From Nonomuraea jiangxiensis (GTDB lineage Bacteria > Actinomycetota > Actinomycetes > Streptosporangiales > Streptosporangiaceae), in assembly GCF_900099965.1 (NCBI RefSeq), contig NZ_FNDJ01000004.1, positions 310,001 through 374,000 of the forward strand: a stretch of 64,000 nucleotides of DNA, written 5' to 3'. A model generated the notes under the pieces. That model was not told the DNA's origin and searched no databases. It worked only from the letters and a program-made list of their open reading frames with translations. This document shows, in pieces, positions 36,057 through 44,432 of this stretch (positions are counted from its first letter, which is position 1; every line of letters starts with the position of its first letter). Both the position numbers and the translations under genes were made by a program.

Positions 36057-37498
36057 CTTGACTCCTCACGGCGGCGGGCGGCCCGGCCCGCCGAGATCCA
36101 GCCCACGATGCCACCGCCGGCCAGCACGGCGAGGAAGATCGCGGCGATCAGCGGGGCGGGGTTCGGTGGGGTACGGGAAGCGGTGTCGGCGGCGGTCTGG
36201 CCGGGCTGCCCGGCCTGGGCCGCCGCCGGAGGCTCGGACCGGTCCGGCCCGGGGGTGGCACGGCGGCGGTCAGCGTCCGGATCGGCGCCTTGCTCGGCGT
36301 CCGGACCGGCGCTTTGCTCGGTGTTCGGATCGGGGCCTTGCTCGGCGTCCTCGCCGGGGTTCGGGGTGTTGTTCTGTTCGGTGTCCCGCTCGCGGCCCAG
36401 GGCGGCGTCCCGGGCGTCGGTCCGGGGTTCGTCGCCGTCCCGGCCGGTGGGCGGCGGGGCGGGGCAGGTCCGGAGCCGGGGTACGGGCGGCGGGCCGACG
36501 GCGCTCGCGTACTCCTCGGCGGGCTGCGGCCCGCCCGGCACGCTGAAGATGAACGACGCCCTGCCGTAGACGGTGTCACCGTGCCGGTCGCTGACGTCGT
36601 CGGCCAGGCTCAGCGCCGTCGGCATGATGCTCAGCAGGTGGTGCACGTTCCGCTCGGTCTCCGGCGAGAACACCGGCTCATGCGGCAGCCCCACCGCCGT
36701 CAGCAGGCACGAGAACCCCGGCCGCGACCTCTTGACGGCCTCGTCCAGCCGGGCGAACACCCCGGGCCCCTGGTCGAGGAAGGCGTTCAGGTCGGTACGT
36801 GACGCGCGCAAGGTGGCCGTCACCGTGCTCAGGTCCGTGATCCCGCTCGCCAGCTCGCCCCGCTTGCCGGCGAGCGTGTGGGTGAGCCGGGTGAGCTGCA
36901 CCGACAGGTCGTCGAGCACGTCGGCGTTGTCGGCGAGGGTGCCGGTCAGGGTGTGGGCGTCGTCGATGATGCTCCTGATCGCCGGCGCCCGGCCGTCCAG
37001 GGCGACGGCCAGCTCGTGGGTGATCGCCTTGGCGTCCCGCGGCGGCACCGCGTTGAGCAGCTTGCCCACGCCCTCGAACAGCTTCTTGTAATCGAGCGGC
37101 ACCGACGTCCTGGCCAGCGGGATCGTGTCCCCGGCCGCCAGCGTGGGCCCGGTCACGCCGGTACGGGGCGGCGACAGCTCCACGTACGGCTCCCCGATCG
37201 CGGACTTGCGCCGCACCTCGGCCGTGACGCCCTTCGGCAGCCGGATCTCCCGGTCGATGTCCAGGCCCACGACGATCCCGCCGGGCGCCAGCCGCACGTC
37301 GCCGATCCTGCCCACCCGTACCCCGAGATAGGCCACGTCGAAGCCGGGGATCAGCCCGGGGGAGGAGACGAACTCCGCCGACACCCGGTACGGCCGCTCG
37401 ATCGCGTCGAGCCGGATGATCGTGCTGAACGCCCAGACCGTCATGACGATCCCCAGCGCCACGAAGAACCCGAGATTCAGGTAGATCCGGTTTCTCAT
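36053..37498 (-). CDS. Mce-family protein F
   Basis: A 481-residue Mce protein: an N-terminal membrane anchor (residues 7-29, LNLGFFVALGIVMTVWAFSTI), an MCE/MlaD beta-barrel domain (about 36-115, ...VAYLGVRVGRIGDVRLAPGGIVVGLDID) and a long helical segment (about 120-285). It continues into an acidic Glu/Gln/Asp/Pro-rich linker with EQGPDPNTEQSAGPDAEQ-type repeats and ends in a second transmembrane helix near 453-472. The C-terminal helix and repeat linker are unusual compared with mycobacterial MceF. It is the last of six Mce proteins forming a hexameric lipid shuttle between membrane permease and envelope. The start overlaps the mceE stop by 4 bp. Confidence 0.9.
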   Translation of the reverse strand: MRNRIYLNLGFFVALGIVMTVWAFSTIIRLDAIERPYRVSAEFVSSPGLIPGFDVAYLGVRVGRIGDVRLAPGGIVVGLDIDREIRLPKGVTAEVRRKSAIGEPYVELSPPRTGVTGPTLAAGDTIPLARTSVPLDYKKLFEGVGKLLNAVPPRDAKAITHELAVALDGRAPAIRSIIDDAHTLTGTLADNADVLDDLSVQLTRLTHTLAGKRGELASGITDLSTVTATLRASRTDLNAFLDQGPGVFARLDEAVKRSRPGFSCLLTAVGLPHEPVFSPETERNVHHLLSIMPTALSLADDVSDRHGDTVYGRASFIFSVPGGPQPAEEYASAVGPPPVPRLRTCPAPPPTGRDGDEPRTDARDAALGRERDTEQNNTPNPGEDAEQGPDPNTEQSAGPDAEQGADPDADRRRATPGPDRSEPPAAAQAGQPGQTAADTASRTPPNPAPLIAAIFLAVLAGGGIVGWISAGRAARRREESR

Positions 37499-38520
37499 CG
37501 CGGCGGCTCCAGCAGCAGACGGAAGTCCTCCACCCGGTTCGGCAGCGGCCCGTCGGCGAGCACACCGCCGGGCCCGCCGCCGCCCCGGGGCAGCAGTACC
37601 CCCTTCAGCCAGAGGTAGATGAGCACCTGCCCGTTGACCGTGATCGGCGGCGTGTCGATGAACTTCTGCAGCTTCACCACCAGCGCCTTCAGGTCCTCCC
37701 TGCCCCGCTGCATGGCCGTGGAGATCGCCGCCAGCTCGCGCAGCAGCGTGCGCAGCCGGGCGGCGTGGCGCGGGTAGACCGTGAGGTTGGCCTCCTTGGC
37801 CAGCGCGGTCAGCGCGACGATGGTCCTCTTCACGTGCTGCCGTCCGTGCGCGATCCGGGAGGTGGCCGAGGCGAGCGTGCCCGGCAGCCGGTCCAGCTCG
37901 GAACCGCCCCTGGCGAGGTCGTCGCCCAGCCTGGCCAGGGCGTCGATGCTGGTCCCCAGGTCCTGGCGGGCCGCGGCGTAGGCGTCGGTGACCTCGGCCG
38001 TCTGTTTGATCAGTTTGTTCACGTCGTCGCCCCGGCCGGCGAACGCGGTGGAGGCCGCGTCGAGGATGGCGTTCACGTCCTGGGCGCCGAGCGCCTCGAT
38101 GAGCGGTCCGGCCTTCGCGGTGACCTGCTCGATGTCCGGTTCGACCGAGGTGTAGGCGATGGTGGCGCCGTTGCCCAGGTACGGGCCCGTGGCCAGGTCC
38201 TTGCCCCGTGGCGGGGTGAGCAGGACGTAGTTTTCGCCCAGGACGGAGGTCTTGGCCACGGTGGCGGTGCTGCCCCGGGGCACCCGGTGCTCCGACTGGA
38301 CCGACATCGTCACCCTGGCCCGGTAACCCCGTAACCGGATGTCGGTGACCGTGCCCACCCGTACGTCGGAGATCTGCACGCTGTGCCCGGCGACCAGGCT
38401 CTGCACGTCGTCGAAGGTGGCGTACAGGGTGAGGTCGCCGGTGGTGGCGCCGAGCGTCTGCAGTGAGCACGAGGCCGTCAGGCCCAGGGCGACCAGCACG
38501 GCCGGCAGGCGCGCTCTCAT
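37495..38520 (-). CDS. Mce-family lipoprotein E
   Basis: A 341-residue Mce protein with a lipoprotein signal (MRARLPAVLVALGLTASC, lipobox LTAS-C18). The MCE domain spans about 28-110 (LYATFDDVQSLVAGHSVQISDVRVGTVTDIRLRGYRARVTMSV). The helical tail (about 115-300) would form the tunnel of the hexamer. It corresponds in position to mycobacterial MceE/LprK, which is also a lipoprotein. The ATG overlaps mceD by 4 bp and the stop overlaps mceF by 4 bp. Confidence 0.9.
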   Translation of the reverse strand: MRARLPAVLVALGLTASCSLQTLGATTGDLTLYATFDDVQSLVAGHSVQISDVRVGTVTDIRLRGYRARVTMSVQSEHRVPRGSTATVAKTSVLGENYVLLTPPRGKDLATGPYLGNGATIAYTSVEPDIEQVTAKAGPLIEALGAQDVNAILDAASTAFAGRGDDVNKLIKQTAEVTDAYAAARQDLGTSIDALARLGDDLARGGSELDRLPGTLASATSRIAHGRQHVKRTIVALTALAKEANLTVYPRHAARLRTLLRELAAISTAMQRGREDLKALVVKLQKFIDTPPITVNGQVLIYLWLKGVLLPRGGGGPGGVLADGPLPNRVEDFRLLLEPPR

Positions 38521-39542
38521 CGCCGCCTCCCCTGCTCGAAGGGGCAGTTGCTGAGCCCGGCCGGCAGGCACGGCACCCGGCCCAGGCCCAGCGAGTCGAA
38601 CAGCGGCGTCAGCCACGCCCTGGTCATCGCGTTGAGCACCACGCGGATCTTCAGCACGTGCTGCTCCCGGTCCCACGCCTCGATCATCACGTCGGCGAAG
38701 TCCGCGGCGCCCTTGACCGCCCGCGCCGTCGAGGCGCTGTTGGCCCTGACCGTCAGCACCAGCTCGGCCAGGGTTCCGGCGGCCTGCGGAAGCCGTTCTG
38801 AATACTGCTCGATGAGCACGTCGCCGCGCCGTACGAAGCCGGCCATGCTGGTGACGAAGCCGCGCAGCCGCCGCCGCTCCTCCGCCAGGATCGCGCTCGC
38901 CTCGGCGAAGGAGTCGATCGCGCCCGTCACCTGGGTCTCGCGCTCGTTGAGGGTGGTGGCCAGCCTGTTCAGGCCCTTGGCCAGGTCGACGAGCTGCTGG
39001 TCCTGCTCGGCCAGGACGCCGGTGAGCTCGGAGGTGTCCGCGATCGCGTTGTTGATCGTCTTGCCCCGCCCCCTGACGCCGTCGGCCAGGTCGCTCGCGA
39101 CGTTCCCCAGCTTGCGGTCGTCGAGCGCGTCGGTCAGCTTGGTGAACGCGTCGAGCGCGTCGTCGATCTCCACCGGCAGGTCGGTGCGCTCCAGCGGGAT
39201 GGTCGCCCCGGGCCGGATCCGCCGGTCGCCGGGTTTCCACGGCGGGTAGAGGACGACGTTCCGCTCGCCGAGGGTGTTCTGCGGCGCGACCACGGCCTTC
39301 ACGTCGGCCGGGAGCGGCACCTGCCGGTCCACCAGCAGGTCAACCCGCACTTTGTCCCCATAAATGCGGATCTTTTCGACGTATCCCGCGTCGAGTCCCA
39401 TCACCTTGATCCGCGCCTCCTCGTACAGGGCGGGCGCCTTGGCGAAGATCGCCACCAGCCGGTACGGCGGCTCCGCCCCCAGCACGGAGCACCCCGACGT
39501 CAGGAACACGCCGGCCAGCAGCACCGCGAGCAGCCGTCTCAT
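38517..39542 (-). CDS. Mce-family protein D, here a predicted lipoprotein
   Basis: A 341-residue Mce protein. The N-terminus MRRLLAVLLAGVFLTSGC looks like a lipoprotein signal with lipobox LTSG-C18. The MCE domain (about 28-110) contains IKVMGLDAGYVEKIRIYGDKVRVDLLVDRQVPLPADVKAVV, and the helical tail follows. In mycobacteria the D subunit is usually membrane-anchored and only E is a lipoprotein, so two consecutive lipoproteins is a noteworthy arrangement. Codons around 39345-39380 are more A/T-rich than their surroundings. It overlaps its neighbours on both sides by 4 bp. Confidence 0.9.
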   Translation of the reverse strand: MRRLLAVLLAGVFLTSGCSVLGAEPPYRLVAIFAKAPALYEEARIKVMGLDAGYVEKIRIYGDKVRVDLLVDRQVPLPADVKAVVAPQNTLGERNVVLYPPWKPGDRRIRPGATIPLERTDLPVEIDDALDAFTKLTDALDDRKLGNVASDLADGVRGRGKTINNAIADTSELTGVLAEQDQQLVDLAKGLNRLATTLNERETQVTGAIDSFAEASAILAEERRRLRGFVTSMAGFVRRGDVLIEQYSERLPQAAGTLAELVLTVRANSASTARAVKGAADFADVMIEAWDREQHVLKIRVVLNAMTRAWLTPLFDSLGLGRVPCLPAGLSNCPFEQGRRR

Positions 39543-40576
39543 CGCTCGCTCCTCCCGTTCCTGGCGCTGTCCTTCCTGATGACGGCGAGCACCTCCGGGT
39601 TGATGGGGCCGAGGCCCGTGGCGATGGCCTCCAGCCACGGGCCCTGGCCGCCCATCGTGGACAGGCCGGTGAACGTCGGGCCCGCCCACGCCAGGAGCGA
39701 GTTGAGCTGCTTGTTGCCGCCGCTGAGCCGGGTCGTGATGGCCGCGTTGTCGTCGAGCACCCGCACCAGCGAGCCCTCGTGCTCGTCGATCAGCCGGGTC
39801 GTGCTCCGTACCAGGTCGCTGCCGTCGCCGAGGAGCACGCGCAGCTCGTCGCGGCGGGCGCGCAGCTCGCCCAGCATGACGTCGATGGCGTCGATGAGCC
39901 GGGTGATCTGCTTGTCCTTCTTCTCCAGGACCTTCATGATCCTGGTGCCGTTGTCGAGCAGGCGCCGCAACTGCGGCTCGCTCTCGCTGATCGTGTCCGA
40001 CAGGTCGCCGACGTTTTCCAGCAGCCTGGTGACGCGGCCCCGCTTGCCGAGGTCGATCTTGTCGAGCTCGGTGAGCAGGTCGTCCACGGCGTCGCTGTTC
40101 AGCCGCTCGACCAGGTGGGTGGCGTCGTTGATGGCGTCGTTGATGAGGGTGGGCACCCCGGTCCTGGTCACCGGGACGCGCCGGCGGTCCTCGGGGAGCT
40201 CGTCGTAGTACGGGGCGCGGCCCAGGCCGGTGAGCCTGACGTAACGGCCGCCGAGCAGGTTGGACAGGGCGATGTCGGCGCGGGTGCCACGGCCGAGGCG
40301 TACGTCGTCGGCCACCTTCCAGGTGACGATCACGTGGCCCCGCGCATAGTCGGCGCGCACCTCGGTCACCTCCCCGACGCGCACCCCGGCGACCCTGACG
40401 TCGTTGCCCGTGCGCAGCCCGCCCGAGTCCACGAACACGCCCGACATGGTGTATCCGCCCTCCAGCAGCCCCAGGCTGCCGACCAGGAACGTGGCGACGA
40501 GCACGGCGGCGATCGTGGCCACCGACACCAGGCCGACGGCGATCTTGTTCCGGTCACGGAAGGACTTGATCGCCAT
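39539..40576 (-). CDS. Mce-family protein C
   Basis: A 345-residue Mce protein with one N-terminal transmembrane helix (about residues 12-35, IAVGLVSVATIAAVLVATFLVGSL). The MCE domain spans about 40-130 (SGVFVDSGGLRTGNDVRVAGVRVGEVTEVRADYARGHVIVTW), and a long charged helical region lies at about 150-310. The C-terminus is hydrophilic. The start ATG 40576 shares one base with the mceB stop (TGATG), and the stop overlaps mceD by 4 bp. It is one of the six different subunits expected in the heterohexamer. Confidence 0.9.
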   Translation of the reverse strand: MAIKSFRDRNKIAVGLVSVATIAAVLVATFLVGSLGLLEGGYTMSGVFVDSGGLRTGNDVRVAGVRVGEVTEVRADYARGHVIVTWKVADDVRLGRGTRADIALSNLLGGRYVRLTGLGRAPYYDELPEDRRRVPVTRTGVPTLINDAINDATHLVERLNSDAVDDLLTELDKIDLGKRGRVTRLLENVGDLSDTISESEPQLRRLLDNGTRIMKVLEKKDKQITRLIDAIDVMLGELRARRDELRVLLGDGSDLVRSTTRLIDEHEGSLVRVLDDNAAITTRLSGGNKQLNSLLAWAGPTFTGLSTMGGQGPWLEAIATGLGPINPEVLAVIRKDSARNGRSER

Positions 40577-41610
40577 CACTCGCCCACCATGAGCCTGCTC
40601 AGGTCCTCGGTGCTCTGGACGCGGGTGTTGCGCAGCGGCGGCGGGCTGCGCATCCCGTACGGGCAGGGCGCGGCGCTCAGGGCCACGCACGGGATGGCGG
40701 TGATGAAGTAGCGGCCGCGGTTGACGCTGGAGTGGGCGCGGGCCAGCAAGGGCTGGAAGGTGCTGACCGCCTGGTCGACCTCGTTCACGTGCCGCCGGAT
40801 GCCACCGGTCAGGCCGGACAGGTTGTCCACCAGGGCGCCCAGCTCGTCGGCGTTCTTGCCGAGCACCTCGTTGGAGGTGCGCACGGTCGTGGACAGCTGC
40901 ACCAGCGCGTCGTCGATCAGCTCGCGGTTGTCGGCGAACGCCTCCGAGAGCGTCACGAGGTTGTCGACGAGCTGCTCGATCTGCCGGTCGCGGCGGGCGA
41001 CCACGCCGGTGACGGTGGCGTAGTCGGTCAGCAACCGCCGGATGGTCTCCTTGCGCTCGTTGACCGTGGTGGTGATGGCGTTGACGTTGTCGAGCAACCG
41101 CGGGAGGTTGCGCTCGTTGCCCTCCAGCGACCTGGCGGCGGCGGTCAGGAGCTGGTTGATCTGCTCGGGGTCCAGGCTGCGGGTCAGCGGGCCGAGGTCG
41201 CTGACCAGCTCGCCGATGTCCACGACGGAGGACGTACGGGTGATGCGCGCCCCGGGCGCCAGCCGGGCCGGCGCGGTGCCCGGCAACAGGTAGATCACCC
41301 GCTGGCCGACGGCGTTGCGCCAGCGTACGGCGGCCTCGGTGTCGGCGGGCACCCTGACCGCGTCCTGCACCTCCAGGGTCACCTCGGCCCGGCCGTCGAC
41401 GACCCTGATCGTGTCCACCCGCCCCACCGGCGCCCCGGCGATCTTGACCTGGTCGCCCTCGACCAGCCCGGACACGTCGTCGAACGTCGCGACCAGCCGG
41501 TATCCGCCGCCGCTGCCCACCCGGGCGATCTGCACGGCGATCAGCACGATCAGCGCCACGCACGTCCCGACGAACAGGGCGGACCGCACGAGGACCCAGC
41601 CGTGCCGCAT
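40576..41610 (-). CDS. Mce-family protein B
   Basis: A 344-residue Mce protein: an N-terminal anchor (about residues 8-29, VRSALFVGTCVALIVLIAVQIA), the MCE domain (about 36-115, LVATFDDVSGLVEGDQVKIAGAPVGRVDTIRVVDGRAEVTLEV) and the helical needle segment. Two Cys near the C-terminus (ITAIPCVALSAAPCPYG) could form a disulphide outside the membrane. GGGAGG upstream and a 1-nt gap to the mceA stop suggest coupled translation. Confidence 0.9.
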   Translation of the reverse strand: MRHGWVLVRSALFVGTCVALIVLIAVQIARVGSGGGYRLVATFDDVSGLVEGDQVKIAGAPVGRVDTIRVVDGRAEVTLEVQDAVRVPADTEAAVRWRNAVGQRVIYLLPGTAPARLAPGARITRTSSVVDIGELVSDLGPLTRSLDPEQINQLLTAAARSLEGNERNLPRLLDNVNAITTTVNERKETIRRLLTDYATVTGVVARRDRQIEQLVDNLVTLSEAFADNRELIDDALVQLSTTVRTSNEVLGKNADELGALVDNLSGLTGGIRRHVNEVDQAVSTFQPLLARAHSSVNRGRYFITAIPCVALSAAPCPYGMRSPPPLRNTRVQSTEDLSRLMVGE

Positions 41611-41611
41611 G

Positions 41612-42631
41612 TCACCGCCTCCCGTCGGCCGGGCCGCAGGCGCCGACGATGAGCTCGCAGAGGTCACTGGCGAGGAACATCTCGATCTGGAGCTGCCGGG
41701 TGCCGTCCGGCCCCGGCGCCTCGATCAGCTCGTTGAGCAGGTCCACCAGCCGGTTCAGGCCGCGTACGCCGTCCCCGGCCAGGCCGAGCTGGGCGTAGAT
41801 GAGGGAGGCCACCCGCTCGGCCGAGTGCACGCCGGCCCGCAGATCCTGCCGGTGCCGGGCCAGCCCGTGCGCGACCGGCGCGGAGACGGAGGTCACCTCC
41901 TGGAGCAGCACGCGTACCTTGTCGGCGCGTTTCAGCAGGTCGGTGGTGATGACGTTGGCGTCGGAGGAGATCGAGACGAGCTCGTCGCCCTTGTCCGACA
42001 GCGCCGTGCCGAGCAGCGCGGCGTCGTGCAGGAACTGCCGGGCCCGGCCGCGCTGCCGGTGCGCGACGCCCACGACCGTGCCGGCGTCGCCGATCAGCTC
42101 GCGCAGGTGCTCGCCCTCGCCGTCGAGCCCCTTGGCCAGGGTGTGCACGATGACCGTGACCTCGCGGGGATCGACGGCGTCCAGGCCGCGGTAGGCGGCG
42201 CCGAGCGTGTCGGACAGGTCGAGCGGGCCCTCGGTGTCGGTGATGACCGCGCCGCTCGCCAGATAGGGGCCGGTGGTCTCGCCGGAGCCGGGCTCCAGGC
42301 TGACGAACTTGGGGCCGAACACCGACGTCGGCTCCACGGACGCGACCGTCGACCCGGGCACCCTGACGCCGGGGTCGAGGTGCATGGTCACCACGGCCCG
42401 GCCCCTGGCGTCGAGTGAGACGTTCGTGACCTCGCCCACCCTGATGCCGCGGATCTTGACCGGCGAGTTGGTGTCCAGGCCCTGGCCGGCCCGGGCGAAC
42501 ACGGCGTCGATCCGGGTGCCGGAGATCGCGGTCGCGGTGTGGACGACGTACAGGGTCGCACCGGCGACCAGCGCCAGCACGGCGCAGGCGAGGCCCACCC
42601 GGGCCGTGAGGGAGAGCTCGAATCGGGTCAC
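41612..42631 (-). CDS. Mce-family protein A
   Basis: A 339-residue Mce protein, first of the six mce genes. The N-terminal transmembrane helix is at about residues 10-32 (RVGLACAVLALVAGATLYVVHTA). The MCE domain (about 36-120) contains NSPVKIRGIRVGEVTNVSLDARGRAVVTMHLDPGVRVP, and the helical region spans about 130-300. A C-terminal Cys pair lies in SDLCELIVGACGPADG. The start is GTG 42631, 4 nt after the yrbEB stop. Confidence 0.9.
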   Translation of the reverse strand: MTRFELSLTARVGLACAVLALVAGATLYVVHTATAISGTRIDAVFARAGQGLDTNSPVKIRGIRVGEVTNVSLDARGRAVVTMHLDPGVRVPGSTVASVEPTSVFGPKFVSLEPGSGETTGPYLASGAVITDTEGPLDLSDTLGAAYRGLDAVDPREVTVIVHTLAKGLDGEGEHLRELIGDAGTVVGVAHRQRGRARQFLHDAALLGTALSDKGDELVSISSDANVITTDLLKRADKVRVLLQEVTSVSAPVAHGLARHRQDLRAGVHSAERVASLIYAQLGLAGDGVRGLNRLVDLLNELIEAPGPDGTRQLQIEMFLASDLCELIVGACGPADGRR

Positions 42632-42635
42632 CGGC

Positions 42636-43493
42636 TCACCCCGTCAGCGGTATGTTGCCGCCGCCGCCCCAGAACACGTACGACAGCAGCAGGTTGAGCA
42701 GCACGATCGTGACGATCGACTGGCGGATGGCGCGCCCCGCCGCCACGCCCACGCCCACCGGCCCCCCGGTGGCGTGGAACCCGTGGAAGCAGTGGATCAC
42801 GATGACGGCGAAGGCGAACACGCCCACCTTGGCCACGCTGAACACGATGTCGCTGACCGGCAGGTACAGGTAGAAGTAGTAGTCGTAGACCCCCGGCGCC
42901 AGTCCGAACAGCACCGTGCACATCAGCCGGGTGGCGAAGAAGCTGGCGAACAACGCGATCAGGTAGATCGGCACCAGCGCCAGCAGCGCGGCCACCACCC
43001 GGGTGCAGATCAGGTAGGTGAAGGCGTTGATGCCCATCACCTCCAGCGCGTCGATCTCCTCCGAGATCCGCATCGCGCCCAGCTCCGCCGTGAACGACGA
43101 GCCCACCTGCGCCGCCAGCGCGGTCCCGGCGATGATCGGGGTGATCTCGCGGACGTTGGCGAAGCTGCCCACCAGGCCCATGAACGACTCGGCGCCGATC
43201 GCCTGCAACCCCTGGTAACCCTGCAGGCCCACGGTCGCGCCCACGACGAACGCCATCGTGAACACCACGAAGATCATGCCGCCGCCGATGACGGTCGCCC
43301 CGACGCCCACCACGACGTCGCTGACCTGCTTGATGACGACCTTGCCGTATTTGAGCCGCAGGACGATGTCCCGGACGGAGTAGAACAGCACCTTCCACAC
43401 GAACAGCGGCCAGTCGGCCAGCGTCGCGAACCGTTCGGCGAGCTCCCGCCCCCGACGGGCGAGTCCCGGACCGGCGGCCGGTGTGCTCAACAC
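42636..43493 (-). CDS. MlaE/YrbE-family ABC permease (YrbEB)
   Basis: A 285-residue integral membrane permease of the MlaE family, second of the paired permeases in mce loci. It has five to six predicted membrane helices and the family core GMIFVVFTMAFVVGATVGLQGYQGL...FANVREITPIIAGTALAAQVGSSFTAELGAMRISEEIDALEVMGINAFTYL. The EEIDALEVMG coupling helix would contact an ATPase. That ATPase (MceG/Mkl) is not encoded next to this operon. The start is GTG 43493, 10 bp after the yrbEA stop. Confidence 0.93.
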   Translation of the reverse strand: MLSTPAAGPGLARRGRELAERFATLADWPLFVWKVLFYSVRDIVLRLKYGKVVIKQVSDVVVGVGATVIGGGMIFVVFTMAFVVGATVGLQGYQGLQAIGAESFMGLVGSFANVREITPIIAGTALAAQVGSSFTAELGAMRISEEIDALEVMGINAFTYLICTRVVAALLALVPIYLIALFASFFATRLMCTVLFGLAPGVYDYYFYLYLPVSDIVFSVAKVGVFAFAVIVIHCFHGFHATGGPVGVGVAAGRAIRQSIVTIVLLNLLLSYVFWGGGGNIPLTG

Positions 43494-43503
43494 CGCGCGG
43501 CCA

Positions 43504-44292
43504 TCAGAGCGACCTCGGGGGGTAGGCCAGGAAGTAGACCGCCGAGATCACGTAGTTGAACGTGAACACCAGCATGAACGTCACCACGGTCGACTGGTTG
43601 ACCGCCCGCCCCACGCCGACCGGGCTGCTCGCGCACGTCATGCCCTTGTAGCAGGCCACCGCCGCCGCGACGAACCCGAAGATCCACGCCTTGAACAGCG
43701 TGACGTACAGGTCGGAGGCCACGACCAGGGACAGCGCCCCGTCGAAGTACGCCCCGGGCGTGACCCCCTGCACCACCACGTTGAAGAAGTAGCCGCCGCT
43801 CGCGCCCGCCAGGATCACCAGCGGGCACAGGCACACCGCCACCGTTCCGGCCGCCCACATCCGCGGCGTGACCAGGCGGTGGATCGGGTTGACCGACATG
43901 ACCTCCATCGCGCTCAGCTCGTCGCGGATGTTGCGCGCGCCGATGTCGGAGGTCATCGCGCTGCCGCCGGCCCCGGCGATCAGTAAGGCGCTGGCCAGCG
44001 GCGCCACCTCACGGATGAGGCCGACGAAGACCGCGCTGCCGGTGGCCGACCCGGCGCCGAGCTGCCAGGCCAGCTCGCCCACCTGTAACGCGACGGTGGC
44101 GCCCAGCGGCAGGGAGACGAGCAGGACGGGGACGCTGGTGACGCGGGCGAGGAACCAGCACTGCTCGACGAACTCCCACCACCAGCGCCGGACGTCCCAG
44201 CTCTTGCGTAATGCCTCAAGGACGATGACGAACAGGTCACCGACCTGGCCCAGCACCGATCCGGCCCGGCGTCCGACGTAGCCCAAGGCCAT
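43504..44292 (-). CDS. MlaE/YrbE-family ABC permease (YrbEA)
   Basis: A 262-residue MlaE-type permease and the first gene of the mce operon. The family core is visible: LREVAPLASALLIAGAGGSAMTSDIGARNIRDELSAMEVMSVNPIHRLVTPRMWA, with the DELSAMEVM coupling helix, and membrane helices near 50-75, 85-110, 140-165, 195-215 and 235-255. With YrbEB it should form the inner-membrane channel of a Mce lipid or steroid importer. The ATG follows GGAGGTGG by 8 nt. The ~140 bp upstream (44293-44432) presumably carry the operon promoter; I could not fix its boxes with confidence. Confidence 0.93.
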   Translation of the reverse strand: MALGYVGRRAGSVLGQVGDLFVIVLEALRKSWDVRRWWWEFVEQCWFLARVTSVPVLLVSLPLGATVALQVGELAWQLGAGSATGSAVFVGLIREVAPLASALLIAGAGGSAMTSDIGARNIRDELSAMEVMSVNPIHRLVTPRMWAAGTVAVCLCPLVILAGASGGYFFNVVVQGVTPGAYFDGALSLVVASDLYVTLFKAWIFGFVAAAVACYKGMTCASSPVGVGRAVNQSTVVTFMLVFTFNYVISAVYFLAYPPRSL

Positions 44293-44432
44293 CAGCTGAC
44301 CACCTCCGCCGCTACGGATGACCGACCCTACTGACGGCTTGTCTAGTAGTCGATGCTTTGGTGGGAATTTGCGGAAAAGGTATGAGGCCCGCGTCCGGTC
44401 TTGTCAGCCAGGTACGAAACGTGATCGCCCCG

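Noticed and set aside
37498..38470. Upstream in-frame extensions of the mce genes (products of 581-805 residues)
   Set aside because: Each true Mce protein starts at an ATG overlapping the previous stop and begins with a membrane anchor or lipoprotein signal; the extensions are shadows of the preceding gene.
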